Shown here: positions 7,768-15,823 of the stretch, piece after piece
Numbering within the stretch: the stretch's first letter is position 1
How the letters are laid out: each line of letters starts with the position of its first letter
Source of the DNA: Betaproteobacteria bacterium HGW-Betaproteobacteria-3
Lineage (GTDB): Bacteria > Pseudomonadota > Gammaproteobacteria > Burkholderiales > Burkholderiaceae_C
Direction of reading: 5' to 3'
Assembly: GCA_002842205.1 (NCBI GenBank)
Contig: PHCI01000024.1
Location: 1-64,000 of the forward strand
DNA length: 64,000 nt
Made by a program: the position numbers and the translations under genes
The notes under the pieces: generated by a model
Database searches by the model: none
Told to the model about the DNA's origin: nothing
Seen by the model: only the letters and a program-made list of their open reading frames with translations

Positions 7768-9039
7768 TCAAGATGACTTTGCCTTGACCGTGACCACAAT
7801 CTCGGTGTTCTGGTCACCGCCCGCAGTCATGATTTTGAAAGCAGGGGGCGGAAGCTGCGCGGCCAAGCCATCAGGCATCGGGTAGACAAGCTCTAGAACA
7901 GAGCACCCATAGCGCATGGCATACGCCAGAAGTTGGTACACGTCGGCTTCATCCACGCCGTAGTCAGGCACTGCCGGGTTTAGGCGCTTCCACTTCGCAT
8001 CGACCAGGCGATCAATGCGTGAAGCTGCGCCGTTCTGGCCAACCTTCCAGACCGTGATGTCTGGCTTCAGCAAGAACACATTGGTTGCACCGCGAGCAGC
8101 CAGGTGCAAAGGAGGTCCCTGCTTGTGAACGATTTCGTCAGGCCCGGCCGCGTCTTCCTCACGCTTGGCGACGTGTGCTTCGAACAGCTTGTTCATATCG
8201 AACAGCAGTCCGGGCGCCTGCGTAGCTCCTGCGCTCATCGCCGGGCTGGCCATCGCCAGTATCCACTCGCACCAGGTGAGCAGGGGGGCGTAGCGGAGCG
8301 TGGTGCGGTCTCGCGGCAAGGACGCCACGTTTTTCGCCGACATCCTCACCGATGAAATGCTGGCATACCGGGCATGGGTCTCGAACCACAGGCGCTGTGT
8401 ATTGCCATTGATGAGCCACGTTCTGCAGGCGTCCAGCGTCGCACGTACAGCGCGGTTGTAGGCGTTGTCAACGGTGAATTCGTCGTACTCGCAATGCAGC
8501 AGGTGTGGCCGCGCGAGGTTGCGACGGACATGACCATGCGCCTGGAAGCGCCCCTTGATCACGGGAAGGTCGTCTGCATGCGCCACATACCGGCTGATCA
8601 AGCCTCTTCGGGCTTGATCAAGTGCGCAATGCAGGAAGGCCTCAATGAAGATATCCAGCAGTGGCGCGCGCACGGCCTGCTGCGGTGCGGTGCCAACTTT
8701 TGTGATCGCAACTTGCCGGGCGCTGTGCAGCATCGCCAGCAAGGCGCCGCGCGAGCGCTCCAGTTCGTCGGTTGTTCGCGCATCTGCCATACCCACTTTA
8801 GGCAGAACTTCGACCACGCAGGTTGGCAGCCGAACAATTCCGCAGTGTTGCGCGAGCTTGATTCCGCCCGAGAGTCGCTGACAGAAGCCTCGACGAAGTT
8901 CGTTCAAGCGGAGAAGTGCTTGCGCTTCGGTATCGGACAGCCATGGGGCGACATCTTCCGAGACATCAGGCACATGGTCCCCCTCGAAGACCGGGATGAC
9001 CTCATGCTCCAGCACAGTGATGGTGCGCAGGCCGCCCAT
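7768..9039 (-). CDS. mcrC: McrC-like nuclease subunit of a McrBC-type restriction system
   Basis: About 423 residues from MGGLRTITVLEHEV. The C-terminal half holds a PD-(D/E)xK nuclease core: FLLKPDITVW, then RLVDAKWKRL (the DAK motif) about 20 residues later, followed by DVYQLLAYAMRYG. McrC is the endonuclease partner that McrB recruits to cut modified DNA. The start lies 4 bases after the mcrB stop, so the pair is translationally coupled. The final five residues (KAKSS) and the stop lie inside the right inverted repeat of the IS66 element. The native 3' end was therefore probably replaced by IS sequence, and a short loss at the C-terminus is possible. Confidence 0.8.
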   Translation of the reverse strand: MGGLRTITVLEHEVIPVFEGDHVPDVSEDVAPWLSDTEAQALLRLNELRRGFCQRLSGGIKLAQHCGIVRLPTCVVEVLPKVGMADARTTDELERSRGALLAMLHSARQVAITKVGTAPQQAVRAPLLDIFIEAFLHCALDQARRGLISRYVAHADDLPVIKGRFQAHGHVRRNLARPHLLHCEYDEFTVDNAYNRAVRATLDACRTWLINGNTQRLWFETHARYASISSVRMSAKNVASLPRDRTTLRYAPLLTWCEWILAMASPAMSAGATQAPGLLFDMNKLFEAHVAKREEDAAGPDEIVHKQGPPLHLAARGATNVFLLKPDITVWKVGQNGAASRIDRLVDAKWKRLNPAVPDYGVDEADVYQLLAYAMRYGCSVLELVYPMPDGLAAQLPPPAFKIMTAGGDQNTEIVVTVKAKSS

Positions 9040-9043
9040 GGGA

Positions 9044-10963
9044 TCAAACCGGGTTCTGGGTGTTGGCGGCTGCTTCTGACTGAGCTGGCGTCGCCATAGC
9101 GGGTGGTGCAGCGCCGTACAGCCCCATGATGTGCGCTTCGCTCCATGTGCTGGAGTCCCCCACCGCGAACGTCGACCTTGCTTCAGTGCCCACATCTTGC
9201 TTCGCGCCGGGGAAAAGTTCGGATGGCGACAGCAAGCGCGACTTGAAGAAAACGCTGTCCTTGCCGTTGCCAGTCAAGACCAGACGCACCTTTTCCATGT
9301 CTTCAAAGAAGTACTCCTGAAGCAGCGGAATCACCCGCTGTGCCAGCACCAGTTGCAGCTCGGCCAGAGATGTGATGCCCATAAACACGGCGTGACCGAT
9401 GGCGTGGTCGCGGTCGAGCAAATACTCCAATCGGTCGTTCAAGCACTGGAGCAACGCCCGCAAATCAATCGCACCTACCATGACCGGCTTGATCTGCTCG
9501 GGATCGGGTGCGCATTCCTGGAAGCGGAATCGCCGCCGCAGCGCGATGTCCATCATCGCGATGGATCGATCAGCCGTGTTCATGGTGGCGACGATGTTCA
9601 GGTTGTCAGGCACACCAAATCGCTCTGGCAGACCGGGCAAAGTCACCCAGGCGCCTTCGTCTTTAACTTTGCTTCCGGCAATCACGCGCTTGCTGGGTTC
9701 GATCAAAGTGATCAGCTCACCGAAGACCTTGGCCACATTGGCGCGGTTGATTTCGTCGATGAACAGGGTGAACTGTTGCGTAGGGTTGGCATGGGCCTTT
9801 TCGCACAGGGTCAGAAACGGGCCTTTCTGGAACACCACGGCTACGCCCGCTCCGTCTTGGGCGGCGACTGGGCGCAACCCGCCAATGAAGTCCTCGTATG
9901 CATAGCTGGGGTGGAAGGCAACGAAGGCAAAGTCTTCACCATTGTCAAATGCCTCCTTCATGCGCGCCTGCATCTCAAAGGTCTTGCCGGTTCCCGGTGG
10001 ACCGAAGAGGATGAGGTTGTCGGCCAGGCGAAGCGTCGGCTTGGCGTTGGTTGCGGCTTCAACGTCGTACTCAGGGTTTGGCTCATGTGCGGACGGTGAC
10101 GCAGAGCCCTTGGCCACGCTGTCTTTGCCAGAAGTACCGTCAGAACCCTTAACAGGCTGAGGCGCGTCTTTTTTGAGGAGCGTGCCAACCGGCAGTCCGT
10201 AATAGTCCACGGCACCCGGGTGCTGCAGCTCAAGGCGTTTGCGCAGTTCCAGCAACGCCGCATCCACGGCAGGGCGGTTTTCACCCAAGGCTGGTGTCCA
10301 GATCTTGTGCGCACGCGCCACCTGGAACTTGTTGCCCTGGCTGAAGATCCGTTCAAACGAATCAGGGAACAGGACGTGGCACAGCGTGTGGTACAGCTGT
10401 CGCCCCTTGCCGCTGGGAATGGTTTCCAGCCATTTTGCGAACCCTTGTGCGTCCTTCAACAGGGACTCTCGCTCAGCAAGTGGTTTCGCTGAGAACGCAG
10501 CGAACGCTTCCACCGCAAAGATGATCTCCATGGGCAGATAGTTGTTGTAGCCGGGTCCGGCGCTGCCAAGGCCCGACAAAACAGGAATCTGCAGAAAGGG
10601 CGACGATGTCGGGAAAGGAGCCGCGGGCTTCATGTTCCAGATGCGCTCCACCGTCTTTATCTTCGTCGGTGCTCGAAGATTGGTCGGGCCAAGCTGCACG
10701 ATCCAGAACACCTCTGCCATCAATGCCACGTCCAGGGGTTCACAGGTTGCCAGCTGGTCAGCCAACTTCTCGTAGAACCCGCGGTCTCCCGTGTCCGGGC
10801 GGTCCACATAGTTTTCAATCAGCGACTTGAAGTGCTCAGGCGTCCACAACGTCTGGCCGTCCAGAAACAGGGATTCCTGGTTCAACAGACAGCGCTGCTT
10901 GAACTTGTCGGCAGCGTCGAAAACCTGAGCTGCATTGGGAAAGTGCGGATTGAATCGGCTCAT
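9044..10963 (-). CDS. mcrB: McrB-like AAA+ GTPase/ATPase of a McrBC-type restriction system
   Basis: A 639-residue protein. Residues 1-300 form an unassigned N-terminal region, where McrB proteins carry their variable modified-DNA recognition domain; it ends in a Ser/Gly/Pro-rich linker (about 268-300). The motor domain has Walker A GPPGTGKT (321-328), Walker B FIDEINRANVAKVFGEL (about 401-417) and the McrB signature MNTADRSIAMMDIALRRRF (461-479), the element linked to GTP preference in McrB. McrBC systems translocate on and cut DNA carrying modified bases. The gene is 33 bp after the HNH gene and 4 bp before mcrC in the same operon. Which modification is sensed cannot be read from the sequence. 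Confidence 0.85.
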   Translation of the reverse strand: MSRFNPHFPNAAQVFDAADKFKQRCLLNQESLFLDGQTLWTPEHFKSLIENYVDRPDTGDRGFYEKLADQLATCEPLDVALMAEVFWIVQLGPTNLRAPTKIKTVERIWNMKPAAPFPTSSPFLQIPVLSGLGSAGPGYNNYLPMEIIFAVEAFAAFSAKPLAERESLLKDAQGFAKWLETIPSGKGRQLYHTLCHVLFPDSFERIFSQGNKFQVARAHKIWTPALGENRPAVDAALLELRKRLELQHPGAVDYYGLPVGTLLKKDAPQPVKGSDGTSGKDSVAKGSASPSAHEPNPEYDVEAATNAKPTLRLADNLILFGPPGTGKTFEMQARMKEAFDNGEDFAFVAFHPSYAYEDFIGGLRPVAAQDGAGVAVVFQKGPFLTLCEKAHANPTQQFTLFIDEINRANVAKVFGELITLIEPSKRVIAGSKVKDEGAWVTLPGLPERFGVPDNLNIVATMNTADRSIAMMDIALRRRFRFQECAPDPEQIKPVMVGAIDLRALLQCLNDRLEYLLDRDHAIGHAVFMGITSLAELQLVLAQRVIPLLQEYFFEDMEKVRLVLTGNGKDSVFFKSRLLSPSELFPGAKQDVGTEARSTFAVGDSSTWSEAHIMGLYGAAPPAMATPAQSEAAANTQNPV

Positions 10964-10996
10964 GTAGGTTTGTGCATAGGTTGCGCCAATCGTGAT

Positions 10997-12103
10997 CTAT
11001 CGGACCGCCGAAAGCTCTGCCAACCAGGCCTGCGTTCGGGCTGGTTGCATCAGCGCGTGACTCAGCACGGAGTGCACTGCGTGGTGCGGCTCGTTCGGCG
11101 ACAGGTCGGCAGCCCACTTCTGTACATGCTGCTGGATTTCCGCCAATGAGTGCCTTGCCTGCCCCAGCGCAATCCGACGACGCTCGCGGCGGTGCAAAAC
11201 GTCTTGATGCTTGGCATATTCCGCCTTGAATTCGCGTGTCCAACGGCTAGACAGGTTGAGCAAAGCGTCCAGATTGGTTGCTTTCGGCTGATCGGCTGGA
11301 GCGGCAGAGCATTGCACCTCGAAGGCCGGCAGCACATAGTCCAATTGCACGCGAGAGTTGCCTGCACGCAGGTAGGGGTGAAACCAGTCCGAGAAGCTGC
11401 CGCCGGAGTGAACGGGCTTTTGCCCCTTGTTCGGCGCCTCGTTGCAGGTGCTGCAAATCAAAAGCAGGTTGTCGGCACAAACGCTGAGTAGTGGAAAGGC
11501 GCCCTTGGTAACCCAATGGTCGACGTGCGGCGTATCGCCGAGATGGCCGCCGCACAGCACGCAGACTTCACGGGCGTTGGGGTCCGGGTTTAGGCGGTGT
11601 ACAGATCGAAAGGCTCGGACGTAGTCCGCATACGTCACCCCACCTGCGGCCGTTGGAGTGCCGTCAGCCTGGTAGGGTAGGCCGTCGGCGAAGCCCTTCT
11701 CATAGAAGGATTCCATCAACACCTTGAACACGTTCCAGTCCTGCTTACTGCCGAGTGGACGCGTCACCGGCCACAAAGCCGCACCGGGTTGAAAGTGTGC
11801 GGGTAGTGCTGCTACCGCCTGAACCCAGGCAGCTAGCGCAGCCTTCTGCACGGCGGGCAAGGCCGCAAGCGTCTTTGCGCGACTCAGCAACGTCTGCCCA
11901 GCCTCGATGCGCTGAAGAAAGCTCCACAACCAATCGGCCTCGATTGCCGTAGCAAGAACAGGTGGCTGCAAGCCCTGCTGGCTGACTTCTACCTCGGTGA
12001 TCGTGGGCTGGCATAGCCAAAGCGTGAACCGCTTCATCAACTGCTGGCACGCCGCCAGAGCCGGTGAGCACACGACGTAATGGACCGGCTTAAGCACCGC
12101 CAC
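10997..12103 (-). CDS. HNH endonuclease partnered with the upstream AAA ATPase (PtuB-like)
   Basis: A 368-residue protein with a GTG start that overlaps the ATPase stop by 14 bp. The nuclease core is C-terminal of centre: CVLCGG (181-186), HVDHW (193-197), NLLLICSTCN (212-221) and a following KG. This is an HNH fold with two zinc-binding Cys pairs; His196 is the likely catalytic residue. The N-terminal 170 residues are not recognised. An HNH protein directly downstream of an SMC/ABC-type ATPase is the arrangement of the Septu anti-phage system (PtuA-PtuB), so a defence role is probable. The sequence is longer than typical PtuB, so equivalence is inference. Confidence 0.65.
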   Translation of the reverse strand: MAVLKPVHYVVCSPALAACQQLMKRFTLWLCQPTITEVEVSQQGLQPPVLATAIEADWLWSFLQRIEAGQTLLSRAKTLAALPAVQKAALAAWVQAVAALPAHFQPGAALWPVTRPLGSKQDWNVFKVLMESFYEKGFADGLPYQADGTPTAAGGVTYADYVRAFRSVHRLNPDPNAREVCVLCGGHLGDTPHVDHWVTKGAFPLLSVCADNLLLICSTCNEAPNKGQKPVHSGGSFSDWFHPYLRAGNSRVQLDYVLPAFEVQCSAAPADQPKATNLDALLNLSSRWTREFKAEYAKHQDVLHRRERRRIALGQARHSLAEIQQHVQKWAADLSPNEPHHAVHSVLSHALMQPARTQAWLAELSAVR

Positions 12104-13892
12104 CTCGCCACGTGTTCAGCAGCGTTCGCAACTCGCTGCGGTAGAAGCCCGACCCCATACGATCAATTAGGCGCTCAAGATCAGCAACTTCCGCCTCAGT
12201 GCCAGACGCTTGCCTCAACTTGCCTTCAATGAACTCCTGTGCACGTTTGCCGATGCTGTCGTCCGCACCAAACACCGTCATCATCAATGCACTGGGGTCC
12301 GTGCCGAATGTCGGCTCGTCGACGTTGCGCGCGATAGAGCCATGCACCGTCTTTTGAACCATCACGATTTCGTTGTTGAAGACATCTGAGAGGACGATGG
12401 CCGAATGGGTGGAGATGAGGACATCGTTGCTGGTGTGGCCGATGGCGTCATCGATGATGTCGACGATCTCGCGCTTCCATTTGTCGTTGAAATGGGTTTC
12501 GGGTTCGTCGAGCAGCAACAAGGCGTCTTGCTGGCCTTGCAGCAGATGAAAGAGTGCCATTCGACCCAGCACCATCTGTTCGCCATCCGACAGCTCTTCG
12601 TAGCGAAGCACACCGATGTCTTCCGTCTCCGTCATGTCTGCATCGCTGGGCACTGGCGCACGGCGCAGTCGGATCTGAATATCTTCGAAGAGCCCGACTT
12701 GGTTAAGTTCTAGTAGGCGAGTGAACAAGTCGAAGGCGCTCGCGTCCTTTGCGCCACCCAACAATGCCCAGAGGGCTTCACCATGCGTCGCGCAGTCTTG
12801 CAATTCTTTGCGGGCGGCGGAGGCAAAGCTCTGTGCCTTTGCATCGAGCGTGCTCTTCAGATCAAACCACAGGGTACGGCGCGCTTCCGCCGGATGCGGT
12901 TCAGAAATCACTTCGCTGGCGCACAACCACCAGTCATGCGCGGTTTCGCAAAGCTTCTGGTCCCACTGAGTAGCCTGTAGGCGCGAGCGGAAGGCCACAG
13001 AGACCAGGTGATGCCATCCGCCGCGCTCCAGCAGTTCTTGCAGTCCAGTCTTGTTGTCGGAGCGACGGCGAAGCTGAGCCATTGCCGCATCGACTTCCGA
13101 GCGACCCGGGTAGTCAGTGGTTTCAACGAACGCTTGTGGCAAAGCCACCGCCAATAGGGCGCATTTGAGCAGAGTGGCGTCTAACAGAAGGGGGCGCCGA
13201 AAACTATCGGCTTCCGCAGTCGAGCCGCCTCTGTCGATATCCAGCGTTGTTTCAAAGGCGGGTCGGGCCGCGAGCAAAGCCCGCTCTTGGGCTGCGGTCC
13301 ATCCCGCCGGTCGCTCTTCAGCGTCGCTGTCGTCACCGGTTCGTTGTAGTCCTTCGGCGTTTTGGTTTCGGTTCCATACCGAACGCCACGGGCGCAAATC
13401 GCCGGTCGTGTATGCGAGCACCGCCGAGGGCAGCGCTATTTGCGGCGGTGTACTGTCGCGCTGCGGCCAGCGGCCAGGTTCTATCAAGGCTGTGAAGCCA
13501 GGGTCCGTTGGCATCCCGTTGAGCACCAGCTGCTCAATACAAGCTTCAAACACCTCCTGTACGCTCTGGTCGTCGAACTCAAAACGCTCGTGCAGCCACA
13601 GGCTGGCCAGTTGACGGTCCCCAGGGCAATGCAGCAACAGGGTGCGGTGGCTGCGTGAGCCGCGCACACCTAGTTCGTAGACCAGGCTCACAGGAAAAGC
13701 AGGCACGCGCAGGTCGGCCAGCGCCAAGAATACCTCGGCTACTGCCCGTAAGAGGTTGGACTTGCCGCTGCCGTTCACGCCAACTACAAACCGGATAGCG
13801 CATTCGCGATTCATCGGCGAACCGCTGGCGAAACACACCTTTATGTCGGAGATGGGCGGATAGTTCTGCAGGTGCAGATAGCGTAGGCGCAT
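12090..13892 (-). CDS. SMC/ABC-type AAA ATPase associated with restriction genes (PtuA-like)
   Basis: A 600-residue ATPase. Walker A is VGVNGSGKSN (37-46) near the N-terminus. The C-terminal part has an ABC-like signature LSDGEQMVLGRM, Walker B ALLLLDEPETHFND and an STHSAIVLSDVF switch-like motif, the architecture of AAA15/AAA21-type (RecF/SMC-like, RloA/PtuA-like) ATPases. The intervening region is helical. Such ATPases pair with HNH or other effectors in anti-phage modules, and some accompany type I restriction operons. The ATG overlaps the hsdS stop in a TAATG, and the HNH gene overlaps its 3' end, which ties it physically to both modules. Confidence 0.75.
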   Translation of the reverse strand: MRLRYLHLQNYPPISDIKVCFASGSPMNRECAIRFVVGVNGSGKSNLLRAVAEVFLALADLRVPAFPVSLVYELGVRGSRSHRTLLLHCPGDRQLASLWLHERFEFDDQSVQEVFEACIEQLVLNGMPTDPGFTALIEPGRWPQRDSTPPQIALPSAVLAYTTGDLRPWRSVWNRNQNAEGLQRTGDDSDAEERPAGWTAAQERALLAARPAFETTLDIDRGGSTAEADSFRRPLLLDATLLKCALLAVALPQAFVETTDYPGRSEVDAAMAQLRRRSDNKTGLQELLERGGWHHLVSVAFRSRLQATQWDQKLCETAHDWWLCASEVISEPHPAEARRTLWFDLKSTLDAKAQSFASAARKELQDCATHGEALWALLGGAKDASAFDLFTRLLELNQVGLFEDIQIRLRRAPVPSDADMTETEDIGVLRYEELSDGEQMVLGRMALFHLLQGQQDALLLLDEPETHFNDKWKREIVDIIDDAIGHTSNDVLISTHSAIVLSDVFNNEIVMVQKTVHGSIARNVDEPTFGTDPSALMMTVFGADDSIGKRAQEFIEGKLRQASGTEAEVADLERLIDRMGSGFYRSELRTLLNTWRGGGA

Positions 13893-15823
13893 TACACCGC
13901 CTCCAATTTGACTTGCTTAGCTGCCACCTTAAGAGCACTAGCAAGGTCATATCTCAAATCTTCGAGCGATGCGTAGTGGCGGTTTTGGTCCACCAGGTGG
14001 GTGCAGTCTTTTCCTTCATCATCTTCAATCGAGATGACTTGAAACATTCCGCTTGCACCTGCGCGCTCGGAGGCTTCGTAGTCAAGCTGCGCTTGAAAGT
14101 GGTAAGCCTCCCGTTCGGCGTCTGGCGACAAGGCCTTGCGCAGAGCCTGCACATCCGCCAAACGCGTGAGCTCGTCTGCTCGCAGGAGGCGAAAAGCCTT
14201 CAGGTAGTCTCGTTCGCCAGTTTCTTGGTCAATTTTGGGTAAGGTGACTTTGGCGATCAGGCCCAGGGCAGCCAGTTGGCTGAGTGTGCGGCGGATGCGG
14301 TTACCTTGCGAGGCGCCAAAGGCTTGAAGCCGCTCGGTCACTGCTGTGTCGTCGCAAAAGCGCGCAAACACGTCTGGGTCTTCGACCAACAGGGGTTCGC
14401 CAACTGCTTGGCTGTACGCTGTGAAGGCGGCCAACACTTGGCGCTGGAACTCACTCAGTTCGCCCAGCAGCCAATGGCGGGCGGGCCGTACCGTCAGATC
14501 AACTTGTACCGTTTCTGTCGTAAGGGCATTGGCACTGACAAGAACTCTGGCTCCGCTTTCCTTGAGCATTCCATCCCGTGTACGCGCTGCCTCAGCAATT
14601 TCGACAGAGTGCTTCTCCCTCCATGCCGCTGTCGCATCACCCGTCAGAGCCTCAATGCTCAGTACTGCCTGCAGATGTGAGAGCTGTGCGAAAGCCGCAC
14701 TTGATCTCTCAAACAACGCCAACAACGCAGTCAATCGCCTAGAAAACTCTTGCTGGAGTAGGACGGGCGGCCTCGGGAGCGTGATGCCACGAACAATGTC
14801 CAGATTCAAGTTCTCTTGCTGGCCACCACGGCCCAATGCGCGCACAGCCTCGTAGGAAAGCTGGAGCCAGATCCAAAGATAGTCTGGGAGCAATTCCTCG
14901 CTAGGCAGCAACGCCGCACAAGCCTGATTGCAGGCAGCCTCAATCAATAGCTTACCGGTGCGGCCCCGGGTCTGCCCCTGACCGTACATTGCAAGCATGA
15001 CCGTTTGCGGGGGGTAGACCTTTGCATTGCTCCGCTGGATACCAAGCTCGGATACACGCTCCTCTGTCGCAACGAGAACATTGTCTTTGAGGTCCGTAGA
15101 CTTCACCCAGGCGTGTGTGCTTCCGTAGCTGTCCAACTGTTCGCGTGAGGGCGTTCCGCCGGTCGCGACCGTGACGAGCTTCCCTAGCTTCGTCACAGGC
15201 CAGCGACTATTCAACTTCGGGTTGGGATCGCCAAACATCTCAATGAATAGCTGCTGCTTGGTTCTGAGTAGCAAAGCTCCGAAGTCAGTACGCAGCTTTT
15301 CCATCGCCTTTGCCTGATGGAGCATATCGACGATGCGCTGCTGCTCGGGAAGAGTCGGGAGTGGGAACTTGACTCGAGCCAAGAAGTCGGGGGGAACTCT
15401 TTGTAAACCGCCAGTACCGACAAATGCCGAGGCGGCGCGGTCACGAAAGGCATGCTGACGTACGAAACTCAAAACGAACTCAGGTAGTACCGCGGGTGTT
15501 GGGCGCAAAACATGAAATTCAGTTGAGCCAAATCCCAGCCCATTTACTAGTTGACCAGCAACGGCAGCCTTTCCGTTCTCCATACAAGGTGTGACTTTCG
15601 CGAACAGCACATCTCGCTCACGAAAGCTTGTATAGCCCTTTGCGACTTCGCCATACGTACGCTCCTCCGGTTTGTCGATCACCCCCGCAGATTCGTTCAC
15701 TGCGGACATCGGCACAAAGGTCACCAGCAAATCGTCACTGGGCCGATCCTCCGGCAACAGCCGAGGGTTCAGTTCGCAAACACCAGTAAGCCGTACTTCT
15801 GCCCAAGTCTCTGGCAGCATCAT
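13892..15823 (-). CDS. hsdS: Type I restriction-modification specificity subunit, C-terminally extended
   Basis: A 643-residue protein. Residues 1-~400 contain two target-recognition domains, each followed by a conserved helix: the first ends with LPTLPEQQRIVDMLHQAKAM (about 152-171), the second with PRPPVLLQQEFSRRLTALLA (about 350-369). This is the normal HsdS plan and normal length (~400). Residues ~400-643 are extra. They include FQRQVLAAFTAYSQAVGEPL, ERLQAFGASQGNRIRRTL and LAALGLIAKV, a helix-helix-strand pattern suggestive of a winged helix, then an acidic segment and a Lys-rich end. The start overlaps the hsdM stop by 4 bp. The extension's role is unknown. Confidence 0.85.
   Translation of the reverse strand: MMLPETWAEVRLTGVCELNPRLLPEDRPSDDLLVTFVPMSAVNESAGVIDKPEERTYGEVAKGYTSFRERDVLFAKVTPCMENGKAAVAGQLVNGLGFGSTEFHVLRPTPAVLPEFVLSFVRQHAFRDRAASAFVGTGGLQRVPPDFLARVKFPLPTLPEQQRIVDMLHQAKAMEKLRTDFGALLLRTKQQLFIEMFGDPNPKLNSRWPVTKLGKLVTVATGGTPSREQLDSYGSTHAWVKSTDLKDNVLVATEERVSELGIQRSNAKVYPPQTVMLAMYGQGQTRGRTGKLLIEAACNQACAALLPSEELLPDYLWIWLQLSYEAVRALGRGGQQENLNLDIVRGITLPRPPVLLQQEFSRRLTALLALFERSSAAFAQLSHLQAVLSIEALTGDATAAWREKHSVEIAEAARTRDGMLKESGARVLVSANALTTETVQVDLTVRPARHWLLGELSEFQRQVLAAFTAYSQAVGEPLLVEDPDVFARFCDDTAVTERLQAFGASQGNRIRRTLSQLAALGLIAKVTLPKIDQETGERDYLKAFRLLRADELTRLADVQALRKALSPDAEREAYHFQAQLDYEASERAGASGMFQVISIEDDEGKDCTHLVDQNRHYASLEDLRYDLASALKVAAKQVKLEAV

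Larger units (their letters stand above)
5276..7783 (+). mobile_element. IS66-family insertion sequence
   Basis: A 2.5-kb element with the canonical three-gene tnpA-tnpB-tnpC arrangement. Its ends are defined by a 16-bp perfect inverted repeat: GGCAAAGTCATCTTGA at 5276-5291 and its reverse complement at 7768-7783. The 8 bp outside each end (ATCCGTCC left, TTGACCGT right) do not match, so the usual 8-bp target duplication is absent. The element may therefore mark a rearrangement junction between the mob region and the defence operon. The right repeat also supplies the last codons and stop of the neighbouring mcrC gene. Confidence 0.85.
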
